A stretch of 64,000 nucleotides of DNA from Cryptomeria japonica (Eukaryota > Streptophyta > Pinopsida > Cupressales > Cupressaceae): assembly GCF_030272615.1 (NCBI RefSeq), contig NC_081413.1, positions 444,935,038 through 444,999,037 on the forward strand, written 5' to 3'. Position numbers and translations under genes: made by a program. Within the stretch, counting starts at the first letter, position 1, and every line of letters starts with the position of its first letter. Below, in pieces: positions 1 through 11,800 of this stretch. Below the pieces are notes generated by a model. It saw only the letters and a list, made by a program, of their open reading frames with translations. It had not been told where the DNA came from and did no database searches.

Positions 1-858
1 AATGTAGAGGGCGGAAAGGCTATGGACTAGAATGATGTCCATGTTTCAGATGAATCTAATTATAAACCCTCAGAGGATGAGGGGCCCCTAAAGAAGACCA
101 CTCCTGGTACTAAAAGCAGTAGAAAAAACCCACCTAGATGGGCTACTAAAAGGAAACCCATTGTTTTAGAGACCCTCATCTTGGGCTCACAAAATCTAAA
201 AAAATAGAAGACTGAAAAAAAGGTAGCGAGTCTTGATAAGGAGGATAATGAAATAAAACTTGATATCCCCCGCAATGTGGACCCTAATGGAACCAAAGAT
301 GATGAAATGGATGTTGATATGCTCCAAGGGAAGTCATTGATGTATCAAGAAAAATGTTTCCAATGGGTTTTTGGGGAAATTAATATCCTAAAATAGGGGA
401 TTAAAGATCTCATTTCCACTTCTACTAAGATTCCAACTCCAAATAAGACTCATGAACTCTTGAAGGTGTCCCAACAAATTGTGAAAGATATTACGATCAT
501 GAAGACGAAACATGAGGCAAAAATTGACAGGCTAAAGAATGAAATACAAAAACTGAAGAGTAAACTAAAGGGTTTGGTGGAGGTTAACAAGGAAGCTATG
601 CATAGTAGTGTTGAGGGTATCAAAAGAGTCAATGATGAAATTGTCATGTAGAAGGAGCAGACAAATAGAGCAAGGAGATCCCTAGATATCAACTTGACTA
701 AGATGAACCAGGAGGTGCAGGTGTCCACAGGACCATGTACCAGGACCAAAAGAAAACATCAGGTAACTAGTAGTTCGGGGTTCATTATGGAGGAGCTCCA
801 TGAGATTAATAATAAAGTGATCGAGAAGAATGTTGAGCTTATGAAAGCTCTTTCTTAG
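1..858 (+). pseudogene. Decayed coiled-coil ORF, probably retroelement-derived
   Basis: One plus-strand frame can be followed from the window edge to a TAG at 856-858, broken by TAG codons at 205, 394 and 649. The N-terminal part is acidic then basic (PSEDEG, SSRKNPPRWATKRKP). The middle (about 460-650) is a Lys/Glu-rich heptad-like stretch (RLKNEIQKLKSKLKGL) that should form a coiled coil. I do not recognise the protein. It is followed by about 180 bp that resemble the 3' tail of a plant non-LTR retrotransposon, so I infer an ORF1-like or captured product of such an element rather than a host gene. The 5' end lies outside the window. Longer ORFs on the other strand here are shadows. Confidence 0.45.
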
Positions 859-1040
859 CTTGTTTTGTCGGTGCATCCTGTTTAGGTCTATTTTTTCTGG
901 TCTTTTGTTCTGGGGTGAATCCCCTATTTCTGTAGTTGGTTAGTGGATGGTTAGACTCTGGTTACTCTGTTTAATTTTTTGTTGGATTTGGGTTTCAGAT
1001 CCCTGTAAACTCGACTATCTTAATCAAAAACAAAATTGCA
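859..1040 (+). mobile_element. Non-LTR-like 3' tail
   Basis: T/G-rich untranslated stretch after the broken ORF, ending in an imperfect A-rich tail (TTAATCAAAAACAAAA, about 1019-1034) preceded by GGTTTCAGATCCCTGTAAA. This layout is typical of plant LINE 3' ends. No target-site duplication could be assigned because the 5' end is outside the window. Confidence 0.4.
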
Positions 1041-2177
1041 TAAGAATTCAATATGAAAGCTAGCAGCTCTATCTGGACACAATTGGAAATTTATGATGGA
1101 ATAAGTATCAAAGCATACATAGATATGTTTTTATAGATCTGATGAAAGTTATTCAATATGGTTATTGCACTGCTGCCATCATCTTTACATGGATTTTAAA
1201 AATTAAATTATGGTTTCCCATAAAATGTGTGGGTCTAAAAGTTGAATTTTATAACTGTAGTGGATTTGAATCCAACATCATTACAAAAGTGTGCAAACTA
1301 GAATCTTTTTATCAAAATCAATGAATTTTGTGTTCAAATTAAGTGTTGGCATTTCAATTTGCATAGACAACTACACTACACCTACCTAAATAAATGATTT
1401 TACTGATTATGCATTATATCATCCATTATTGTTCCACCTTCAATAATGCATCTACATGATTAATATTCCCTTCTACCATTTTTAGACTTCTACACTTCAA
1501 ATTCACACCATGTGGTCACATAATAGTTCTATATAGTCATAGCTTGTTGCGCAATGAGTGGCACTTGTGGCTATTTTCAGCTCATGGCCACAACTATTTA
1601 GTTTGCGTTTGAGTTTGGGATGGATTGTAATTGTGTCATGTAGTCAAAATATCCAAGAATTTTAATATTTCATTTCATTAGGGAAAGGTGTGCAATCTTT
1701 GAAAGGGTTGTGTTGATAAACCACATAGGATGAAATCAGCTTATAAACAAATACACAACACTAAGGTCTATTGGTTAGAATAGAGGAGATACAAAAATCA
1801 TCATATTTGGCACAATCCTCAAAGAATTCAACAAAGGGTTGGGGAAAACACAATATTTGAAAACCATATAAAATCAACTCATAATAAGAACTATGAGATC
1901 AGCTCATTACCAACACTATGAATTTTTCATAATCAGTTAGTTTCCAGCACTATGAAATCAGCTCACTCCAGGTCATCATTTCCTAGCCACAACTGCTACA
2001 CAAGCAATTATAGTTTTTAATTAAAGACAATACTAACACTGAACCACTTCCAAGATCTTTCCATTTCAAACTGTGGAGCACATTTTGTAACTGCGAATAA
2101 GATTCTACTTAATTCATATTTTCTTGCTTCCACTAGAAGACTTACTTTCTAAATTTCATCAGATTACAAAGAATATT
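1041..2177. other. AT-rich intergenic stretch, no gene seen
   Basis: No convincing coding frame. A short motif around 1975-2030 (TCCAGGTCATCATTTCCTAG...) recurs in diverged form at about 6538-6595, on the other side of the 2178-6478 element, so the surrounding host DNA is itself locally repetitive. Confidence 0.5.
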
Positions 2178-2548
2178 TGTGAGAGTTGAGAAATACAACA
2201 CCATAGGAGCCCAAAAGATCTCTGCAAAATGAAATAAACCTGTTACAAGGAGATGCAAGGAAGCAACAACAGAAACAACACATACACAGAAGATATGCTC
2301 AAATGATGAGAGCTCAATATTCACAAAATGTGTAATGTGATAATTTAACAATAGAAAAGAAGAGAATTCAACTTTGAATAGGTCAAGAAACCCTAAAAGG
2401 GAAAACCCTAGGCTTGCACATAATAATTAATAAAAGAATTAATTATTATGCACCTAAAGTTAGCTTAAGTTTAAAAGAGATAAAGGGAACTTAAATAATT
2501 AAACAAATATTGTTTAATTAATCAAATAAAGACCCGATTACTCTAACA
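2178..2548 (-). repeat. 3' LTR of the 2178-6478 element
   Basis: 371 bp; starts TGTGAGAGTTG, ends CTCTAACA on the plus strand. It is longer than its partner mainly through two small indels in AT-rich stretches (near 2425 and 2505). Confidence 0.85.
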
Positions 2549-2556
2549 CCCCCCTT
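2549..2556 (-). other. Polypurine tract (minus strand)
   Basis: CCCCCCTT on the plus strand, i.e. AAGGGGGG on the minus strand, directly abutting the 3' LTR where plus-strand DNA priming is expected. Confidence 0.7.
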
Positions 2557-3157
2557 AAGCTAGACTTAGGGAGAAGCTAAAACCTAGAACAACTACTGAA
2601 AGAAGGAAAGATGGGTCCCGATAACAAGGCCTGATCAGGTACCCAAATATAACCAAATATCTATAAACCAGAGAAATAGAGAAAACCACGTGGGAAAAAT
2701 ACTGTACTCCAAACAGAGATGGAAAAGGCAAGAGAAGGACTGAAAAAGCCTCCAAAAAAGAATGTTCCAAAAAGATAGGAACAAGAGAAGATCAGAAGAA
2801 TCATTGAAGCATGAAGAACCTACAAACAATATTGAAGATTAACTGTTGATCTGAATAACCTCCACTGAAATAGAACATGACCAAGTAGAGAAGACTATAA
2901 TCTATATAAGCACCCTCAAATGACACTACTTGAATTAGAAGGAAAACAAAGGAAAACAACTGAAATTGAAGATACAAATGGCATGAGAAACCAAAGCCTG
3001 AAGAGTTGATCAATCAAACCAAGGAAGCATTAGAATGAGCAGGACAAACCTCCCAATAATGATGAAAAGGGAGAGGGATAGGTACACTGAAAGGAACAAC
3101 CAACAAGAACTGCATGATGAAGAACCATGAACATCGAAGGCACAGAGAAAGTACAAG

Positions 3158-4600
3158 TGTAGTCACATAAATCTATCCAGTTTAATTAAATGAATATTTT
3201 CTATTTATTTGATTAAAAACCTACTAGCCAACAATTAATTAAATTAACATTTAATTAATTCATCTTCAAATCATTCTCCTATTAATTAAATAAATTATTG
3301 AATTTATTTTAATTAATTCATCAAACCAAATTCACAATCAATTAAATGAATAAATCCTATATATTCAATTTAATCCTCTTTACTCTTTTAAATAAATTAA
3401 ACAAAACATTTATTTAAATCATTTATCTGCCCCCCCCCCTTGCATTTTCTTACAAATGCAACTTGCACACATTTATTGAAATAAATTAATTTATTTTAAA
3501 TAAAAATCCTATTTTCCCTCACCCACAAAATCCACTCGCATTCCTAAACCCCCTTCTAGATTTTCTAACCCCTTCCTAATTAGCCTAATCCATCCCCTAA
3601 TTATTGTCACATTCCTAAGCAACTTGGAGTCACTTTTCAAAGACTTCAAAGTCTTTGAAAAGCATTTAATGCTTTGTGTGTTCAACAATTTAACTTCCAA
3701 AGTCTTCCAAAACTACTAATGGCTCTTGCATGACCATTTATGGCTCTTACATAACCATTTATGGTTATTTCAACTTGCACTCATGTGTCTCCTCAAGCAT
3801 TTATTGCTTTGACCATGGTTATCCCTTTTGCCTTTGCACAAAAGTTTATTCATTGGATAAAAGCTTTATTCTTTGAATAAATAATTTATTCATTCAACCT
3901 AACCTTGACCTTAACTCCCAAGTTAACTCTCAGGTAATGTCAAGCATTTAATGCTTATTCCCTCTCCTCTCAACCTATCTCATATTGACACTTGTCATCC
4001 TGGGATTGGGTTGAAATTCATCACATGGATCTCAAGCCATTCAATCTTGACCCTCGTTGAGATTACTCAATCTCAACCATCCATTGCTCCATTTTACCTA
4101 TAAATAGAGCTCACATTCCTCATTTTCAAATCCTCAAGCATTTAGCATTCTTAACCATTATCTTGAAAACTTGTATGCATCTAAGTTATAGAGAATTTTA
4201 GAGAGCATTTAACATAAATCACTAATATCTTGTCATTTTGGTTTAAAATAAATCATTTTAGCATCATCGCATCTAGTATTAGCTTTTTATTCACATTTAG
4301 AGCAAATACTTCAATCTCAAACCTCCATAAGCATCCATAGTGCAAAAAGTTGTTGAGAGCTACACTAGTTTGGAACTTCGAGAGGAGAGGAACAAAGGAG
4401 AAGGAGCTAAGAGCATGTTAGGAGGCATTTGGAGATGCCTCATCATATTTACTTTTATAGTTAAATATTCTCTCATGCTTTTAGTATCTCTTTTGATATG
4501 CCTGTTTAGAATAATCTTTTGTTGCTAACACTAACGTTTTTTCTTTTGTGTGTGTGTTGTGTTCGAACAAATTTTCTAACCCTCTTTTGCAGAGCATCAC
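3158..4600 (+). mobile_element. LTR-like insertion inside the 2178-6478 element
   Basis: AT-rich block beginning TGTAGTCACATAAATC at 3158, with a good TATA box (TATAAATA, 4099-4106), a following transcribed-looking T-rich stretch and a possible end ...GAGCATCACA near 4600. The start resembles the sequence beginning at 63862 at the window end (TGTAGACACTAAAAAATTATCC), followed in both by ATTAAAT-rich sequence, so this is probably a repeated LTR family. The right boundary and a target duplication could not be fixed; the left flank pentamer is ACAAG. Confidence 0.45.
4099..4106 (+). promoter_or_regulatory. TATA box of the LTR-like block
   Basis: TATAAATA followed by GAGCTC, in a C/T-rich context typical of LTR promoters. 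Inferred from sequence only. Confidence 0.4.
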
Positions 4601-5199
4601 ATAGTATCGTGGAAGGAACATTCACTTGACACACGTCATGAGGTGAATGTCATGGAAGGAACACTCACTGGACAAAGGTAGATGGAAAATTAAAGGCAAA
4701 CATCAACCCCCCCATTGCACTTTATAATTAGTGAATGTACAATAAGGCACAAGATGTGCAAGATCCTAACTAAACAATGCATGATGGCACTTTATCTCAG
4801 TGTGTTTACATAAAAGAAGCTACAATGATGAGAATAATGGAAATAGAAAGAACAGCCAAAAATGAGACATCCTACTCAGAGAAGAGTTCCCAAGACCTGA
4901 AACAACCAAGATATTTACTAGAGTGCTAAAAAGTTAAAAACTGAATAAAATAATCCTGGAGCAGAATCTGGAACGAAAACTCATATGGCTAGAAAGTACA
5001 TAGAACAATATTTCCAACAATATAAAGTTCTCAAAAAATGAAGTTCGGATGCTCATTTTACGGCCCTGGAAGTGCAAAAAAGAGACCCCACTTTGAATAG
5101 AAAAAAGTATAGTCAAACAACAAAATAGGCAAAAAAAAATTCCAACAACACGAGGTCCGACTCAAAACCAACTTTCCGACACCTATTCGTTTTTGAAAA

Positions 5200-5720
5200 A
5201 ATGACTCTGTTTGCCCAAGTTACGAAAAAAAAACCAACGCCCCTTAAAAGAGGCAAAAAGGGTGGTTGTCTGGTGGCAGGCGGGTGGATGTGGCCCATGG
5301 GTGGCGTTGTGGTGGTGGGGGTTGGCATAGTGGTGGTGGGGCGGTGGTTTCCGATGGGCATGGGTGATGGTCAGCAAGCGTAGGGGGCGACCGGGAATGC
5401 AAAGGTAGCGATAGCGAGGAGAGCACCGGTTGGGGTAGGGAGGGCGTTGGTGGTGGAGCATAGGCAAGTCGTGGGTAGAGCTGCATTAACAGGCATGGGC
5501 GTAGCGCAGGCGGCGGTAGGGAGGTCAATGTTGGTGTTGTGGTGGCCGACAGGGCCCAACGGTGCCGGTCAACGAGGAGGGCACTGACGGGGGCTGCGAA
5601 GGAGACCAACAAGAAGGGCGTGGGTGGGGACCAGCGGGGGCCAGAGGGGGCCTATTCTGATAGTCCTGCGGCAGCCCTGTGGTAGTCTGGCAGTAGCCAG
5701 GGGGCCCCATGGGGAAACCC
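5200..5720 (-). other. GC-rich, strand-asymmetric island within the element
   Basis: A 0.5-kb stretch very rich in GGTGG/GGGG on the plus strand sits in AT-rich DNA. Overlapping minus-strand frames read as Pro/Thr/His-rich low-complexity peptide. By position, just downstream of the minus-strand primer site, it belongs to the element leader. I do not regard the frames as real proteins. Confidence 0.5.
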
Positions 5721-6118
5721 CCATGAGATTTGATTTTTTGATTTAAAAAAATAACTTTGGTCATTTTTTATTTTTTTTATTTTTTGAATTGTTTTTTTGT
5801 CAAAAAAAAACATTCGGCCTACATGCCGTAAAAAGACATTTTTTTAAAATTTTCTTCTCGAACTGCGTGTCAAGGTCATACGACCTGGTACTAGAGAAAC
5901 AAATACCCCAAGAGGCTCAAGAGTCAAAATAGGTCAAGTTATATATGACCATAGGGGTTTTTGAGCCTTTTGAGCATGATGGTGAGGTCCATTTAGGTCC
6001 AAAGTTCTCAAAAAAAAAAAAGGCCTAGCCCTAGGAGCATAAAAAACCTTATGAAAAACCCTAGATCTGCTTCCAAGGCAAAAATATGAAAACAAGAATA
6101 GATAGCTACAGATCTGAA

Positions 6119-6130
6119 GCTCTGATACCA
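6119..6130 (-). other. Primer binding site, copia type
   Basis: GCTCTGATACCA on plus, i.e. TGGTATCAGAGC on minus, matching the initiator Met-tRNA complement common in plant Ty1/copia elements, directly next to the 5' LTR. Confidence 0.85.
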
Positions 6131-6478
6131 TGTGAGAGTTGATAAATACAATACCATACAAGCCTAAAAGATCTTTGCAAGCTAAAATAAACCTATTACA
6201 AGGAGATGCAGGGAAGCAACAACAGAAAAAACAAATACGCAGAAAATATGCTCAAAAGATGAGAGCTCAATATTCACAAAATGTGTAATGTGATAATGTA
6301 ACAATACAAAAGAAGAGAATTCAACCTCTAATAGATCAAGAAACCATAAAGGGGAAAACCGTAGGCTTACACATAATAATTAATTATTATGCACCTAAAG
6401 TTAGCTTAAGTGTAAAAGAGATAAAGGAACTTAAATAATTAAACAAATTAATCAAGTAAAGACCCGATTACTCTAACA
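6131..6478 (-). repeat. 5' LTR of the 2178-6478 element
   Basis: 348 bp copy, starting TGTGAGAGTTG and ending CTCTAACA on the plus strand. It is clearly homologous to 2178-2548 with scattered substitutions. Confidence 0.85.
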
Positions 6479-8287
6479 ATATACAACACAATACACCTAT
6501 AAATCTTACTTATAATAGATATGAAGAACAATGTTACTCCAGATCATCATTTCATAGCCATAACTACTACAAAAGCTATCGTAGTTTTTAATGTTGTCTT
6601 AATTATAAATGAGTATGCAAAACAAAAGACAATGTTGTCTAATTTTTTGTACATGTTTATAGGAATTGTTTATTAATATATGTTAAGAGTGAATTTATAA
6701 TAGGTCACTGATTATATTTTCTGCTTGAATTAGTTTGTTATTTTTTTAATCTACATAGTTATTAATTTATTTATCGGACTTTTTAAAGGTTTTTCCAATA
6801 ACAAACTTGCATTCCTCTATCAAAATTTTCTTACCTTCTACCAATACTAAGCCTTAGAAACAAGGTCTAGAGTTCCATCCTTAATTAGTTGGTACTCTCT
6901 TTGTGGTTTGGAGATAACTCCCATATAAAACTATGTCACAGTGAATTGGTCAATTTAGATTCAAGATCTATTATTTTAGCAAGCATTTATGAGGGAATAT
7001 GAAACAGACTTGATATAGCAAAGAAAGAAAAATATATCTATAATTAATATTTTGGGCACTGAAACAACTTTCAAATTGTTTATTGGTGTTCTTCATAAAT
7101 CATTTGTAATTCATCCCAAACAGGACCAACAATGCCTCTCGGAATGTGCTCTATTAAACATTTAATACATACGAATTTAAACATATTTGAAATTGAAAAG
7201 ACTTCTATGGGCTTTGAGTGTCTCACTGAACCTTAGAACAAACATTCATCTATAGGTAGAGCTCCCATATTCCTCATTTCACCTCTATATCCTTTGCCTC
7301 TATCTCTACTTTAGGTAGTCCTAGAACTGGATATTCAATGCGTCAAAGGAAGGTCTCAATGGAGCCTAAAGAAATCAAGAAGGGCCACACATGCTAATCG
7401 ATTTTGGGATTTTGGGTTGGACCTTTTAGCTAATTTACCCAAAAAAGTCTAGTGGGAATGCACACAGCTGAAGGGATATACACCAAAATATGTTAAGGGA
7501 AAGATACATCAAATCAAGAATAGGAAAATTGTGGAAGACCCATTTGAAATCAAGTAACTTGTCAACCAATCATCATATTCAAAAACAAAATCCAAATGAG
7601 AAATTCAAGAGAACCCACTTACTGGTACGACATGTCCAGAAGCTCATAGCACCTGACACCTAAAGAGATGGGCGCATAGCGAAAACGAGTAGAAGAGCAC
7701 ATGATTTCTAACTCCTATAAATCTACAAGAAAAACATTGGAAATAATTTAGTGTGTAATTAATTCCAGAGAACCCAAGTCTAAATCCATGCTTCAAAGTG
7801 TAAGCATAATGTACAATTCATAAAACTGATTATTCCTTTTTTCCCTATTAACATTTTCTTGGTAATTAGCACAGGATTTCTGGCTCCTGTAAATCTACAA
7901 GAAAAACATTGGAAAGAGTTCAAACTTTGCTTGCACTGGAATGGAAAAATATTTTTAAAAAAAGGAAGCATGTTAAGCCAAACTCACGCTTTTCACCATT
8001 TAATGGGTAACATTTTGTTTGTGAAGAACTAATATGCAACCTCAAAAGGGGAAATTTGCAATCCAAAAATTGCATTAAAATCTTTTTAAACAATCAGAGG
8101 CTCTAACGGCATGCAGGAACTATGAATCGTAAATTTTAAATTACCAAAATGGTTGCTTAATAAAGATTATGAGGAAGATGGTTTGTAACAGTTTAGACAA
8201 TACAAAGAATAACAGAAATAAAAGTCAAAGAAATCCAACAAACCACAAATCTACATGCCAAGTTTTGGAATAAACATACCTCACAAT
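6479..8287. other. Intergenic host-like sequence
   Basis: No supported gene. A stretch of about 48 bp (ATTTCTAACTCCTATAAATC..., from about 7705) recurs at about 7874 with few changes, a local dispersed duplication about 169 bp apart. Nothing else recognisable. Confidence 0.5.
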
Positions 8288-8776
8288 TGTTGATAATTGA
8301 TGCTGCTCTAACATGCAACTAGATTAGTTTAGTTAATAGGTTTTTGTTTATTCATGCAAATAAAGCATGTACTCCAACATGCATTAATCCTTAGGACTAT
8401 TTTTAGTTTTGTTTTTTGCATGAGTTTGTTTTTAGTAAATAAAGCATGTTGTGCATGCACTTATTGTATTCTTAATTTAGGGAGTAGTTTGCTTTTTTAG
8501 TTTGAGAGCCTTAGTAGTTTTCCATGCAATGCTAGGAATATATTTAGAATTGCAGTTATTATTAATTATTCTAGGCTGCAAATTCTTTATATATACAACC
8601 TCTATGTAATTTTTAATTAAGCTTCAATAAAGATATTGGTGTGTGCAATTCCAAAAAAATAAGGCACTTTGTTTTTTATTCTTAATTGTGATTTCTTTTT
8701 GCAATTTCTTCTATTTGCTGTTATTGTTTGCTAATCAGTTGGTCCAGAGAGGATAGGTCAGGTTCAAAATTCTACA
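8288..8776 (+). repeat. 5' LTR of the copia element
   Basis: 489 bp, TG...CA. It contains a TATA-rich promoter and an AATAAA signal, and is followed directly by the primer site. Confidence 0.95.
8588..8631 (+). promoter_or_regulatory. LTR TATA box and polyadenylation signal
   Basis: TATATATA at 8588-8595 and AATAAA at 8626-8631, the usual U3/R arrangement. The same pair recurs in the 3' LTR near 13205 and 13245. Confidence 0.6.
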
Positions 8777-8778
8777 AG

Positions 8779-8790
8779 TGGTGTCAGAGT
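8779..8790 (+). other. Primer binding site
   Basis: TGGTGTCAGAGT, two changes from the usual TGGTATCAGAGC, two bases after the LTR end. Confidence 0.8.
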
Positions 8791-8845
8791 AGGTAAAATT
8801 GTTTTGGGTTAAATTTTTATTGTTGGAATTTCGCCAAAGTTAATC

Positions 8846-11800
8846 ATGTCGAATTCTAACCATATGCCCATTTCAAAATTTGATGGGAATGATTATGATT
8901 ATTGGTGCATTAAGATGCTGACCTTTTTGATTGGAAAAGATTTGTGGGAGATTATTGAATCGGGTTATGAAGAGCCAACTGATTGGAATTCCCTTACAGC
9001 TAATGAAAGAACAACAAGAAAGGAAGCAAGGAAAAAGAAAGCTCAAGCTTTGTTTCACATTCAGATAGCTCTTGATAAGAGCTTATTTCCAAGAATATCA
9101 AGAGCAACAACTACCAAAGATGCTTGGAAGACTCTACAAGAAGCTTACCAGGGTAGTGATCAAGTTAAAGTGGTCAAGCTTCAGACATTGAAGCGAGAGT
9201 TCAAGAATTTGAAGATGCAAGAAGTCGAAAGTATAAGAGATTATTGTGTCAGAGTCAAAGATGTGGTCAATAAAATGGCTACACTTGGTGAAATTGTAAG
9301 CAGTGAAGATTTGAAAAAAAAGGTGTTGAGATCTTTGACACCCAGATGGAATCATGTAGCAATAATCATAGAAGAAAGCAAGGATTTGACAAAACTACAG
9401 TTTGATCAACTGGTTGGATCCTTGATGTCTCATGAAGAAAGATTGAAAGATTCTTTTGAAAGTGTAGAGAATGTTTTTTCCTCTAAATTGCTAATCACAA
9501 AAAATGAAGATGCAAGCAATAGTAGTGCCAAAATCAATCAAAGTCAAGGTAAAGGGAAAAGACAGAATTCTTCAAGAAGTAGAGGAAGAGGTGGCTCAAG
9601 AGAAAGTGGTGGTTTTAGAGGAAGAGGTAGAGGCAAATTTGATAAGAGAAATGTTCAATGTTACCATTGTAATAGGTATGGCCACTTTGAAAGAGAATGC
9701 AGATTGAAAGAAGGTAAAAGTGCTAACTATGCTCAAGAAAGTAGTGAGAATCCTCCTGATCACTTATTTTTGTCTTATCCAAAGGGTGAAAATACTAGTA
9801 AAGATGTTTGGTACCTAGATTCTAGATGCTCTAACCATATGACAGGGAATGAGAAGTTATTCTCAACAAAGGATGGAAGTTTCAAATCCAAGATCCAGCT
9901 TGGTGATGATAAATCATTGGAGGTTGCTGCCAAAGGAGCTATGGAGGTCCAAACAAAAGAAGGTATAAAGAGTATTCATGATATTTATTATACTCCACAA
10001 TTGAAGCACAATTTGTTAAGTGTTGGGCAGCTATGTGAGAAAAATTATAAAGTAGTCTTTGAGAATAAGACATGTACTATCTATGATAAGAATAAGGATA
10101 ATAGGGTGATCACTTTTGTTCCTATGACAAGAAATAGGATTTTCCCCTTGAGGTTTGGTGAACATAACAACAATTTTACAAATATGGCTTATGAGGATTC
10201 AAGTTGGTTATGGCATCTCAGGTATGGGCATTTAAATTTTCATAGTTTGAAGTTTCTAACCTCACATGCATTAGTTTTTGGTTTGCCCAAGTTTGAGGAA
10301 CACAAGGAGGTTTGTGAAGGTTGTGCTAAAGGAAAGCATGCAAGAAAAGTTTCCAAAGGGCAATGCATGGAGGGCTCATCACCCACTTTAGCTTGTTCGT
10401 TCAGATATATGTGGTCCTATGCAAACTAAGAGTTTGGGCAAGTCATCATATTTCATCACTTTTATTGATGATTACTCACGAAATTGTTGGGTATATTTTT
10501 TGAGGGCCAAAGATGAAGCCTTGGATACATTCAAGAAGTTTAAAGCCCTTGTGGAAAATGAGAAAGGGTGCAAGATCAAATGTTTAAGGACTGATCATGG
10601 AGGAGAGTTTTGCTCAAAGGCTTTCCAAAGTTATTGTGATTTTAATGGCATCAAGAGTCAACTTACTACTACATACACACCTCAACAGAATGGAGTAGCT
10701 GAAAGGAAGAATCGTACTATGGTTGAAATGACAAGGTGCATGTTACAAACCAAGGGATTGAGAAATTCTTATTGGGAAGATGGAGTTGCTACATCGGTGT
10801 ACATCCTCAACCATAGCCCCACTAGTACACTAGAAAAGATGACTCCTTATGAAGCTTGGTATGGTAAAAGGCCTAATGTTAATCATTTCAAAGTTTTTGG
10901 TTGTTTGGCTTATGTGCATGTACCTAATCAGAATAGATAGAAGTTAGATGCAAAGAGTGAGTCATGTATTTTTATTGGGTATAGTGAGAAAAGCAAGGCT
11001 TATAGATTATATAATCCCCTCACTAACAAGCTTATTGTCTCAAGAGATGTGATTTTTGATGAAGGGGGAGTTTATGGTCATCAAAAAGTCCATGTTGAGA
11101 AGCCAAAATCTATTTTGAATGATGATATAATTGCTGATATTGATCATGAGCAGTCAACTAATATTTCAATATCTAGTGGTTTAACTCCACCAAGCAGCCC
11201 TTCATCAATTTCTTTAGTACCAAGTTCAAGTCCAACTTCTTCTCCAAGCTCTACAAGGAAGGTACGAAAATTGAGTGATATCTACCAGAGGAGTGGAAAT
11301 CAAGTACATGAAGAAAACCCAATAGGTAAGACTGTGAATTTTGCTTTATTAGCCAAGGCTGATTTTGAACCATCATGTTTTGAAGATGCATGTACTAATG
11401 AGGTTTGGCTGAAAGCCATGGAAGAAGAGATGGATTCCATTCACAAGAATGAGACTTGGGAGTTAACAGAACTTCCACATGACACAAAAAGGATTGGCAC
11501 CAAATGGGTCTACAAGACCAAGTTTAAAAGTGATGGGACTGTTGAAAGACACAAGGCAAGATTAGTTGCTAAAGGCTTCACACAAAAGTATGGAATTGAT
11601 TATGAAGAGACATTTGCACCAATAGCAAGACAAGAGACCATAAGAATGCTGATTTCATTAGCAGTTCAGAAGAAGTGGAGCATACATCATATGGACATGA
11701 AAAGTGCCTTCTTGAATGGGTACTTAGAAGAGGAAGTATATGTGGAGCAGCCACAAGGTTTTGAAGTGGAAGGAAAAGATAATTATGTCTACAAGTTGAA

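Larger units (their letters stand above)
2178..6478 (-). mobile_element. Non-autonomous LTR retrotransposon with copia-type PBS
   Basis: Two similar direct repeats bound the unit (2178-2548 and 6131-6478), each TG...CA on the plus strand. Next to the right LTR is GCTCTGATACCA (6119-6130), the reverse complement of the Met-tRNA primer site used by plant Ty1/copia elements. Next to the left LTR is a C-run (2549-2554), the polypurine tract of a minus-strand element. Flanking pentamers are ATATT (2173-2177) and ATATA (6479-6483), a one-mismatch target duplication. The 3.6-kb interior has no gag, protease, integrase or RT that I can find, so the element would need enzymes in trans. It contains an LTR-like insertion from 3158 and a GC-rich proline-coding island near 5200-5720. 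Confidence 0.82.

Noticed and set aside
5183-5764. Overlapping Pro/His/Thr-rich minus-strand frames
   Set aside because: They come from GGTGG-type low-complexity DNA in a retroelement leader and are open in several frames at once; no domain or codon pattern supports a protein.
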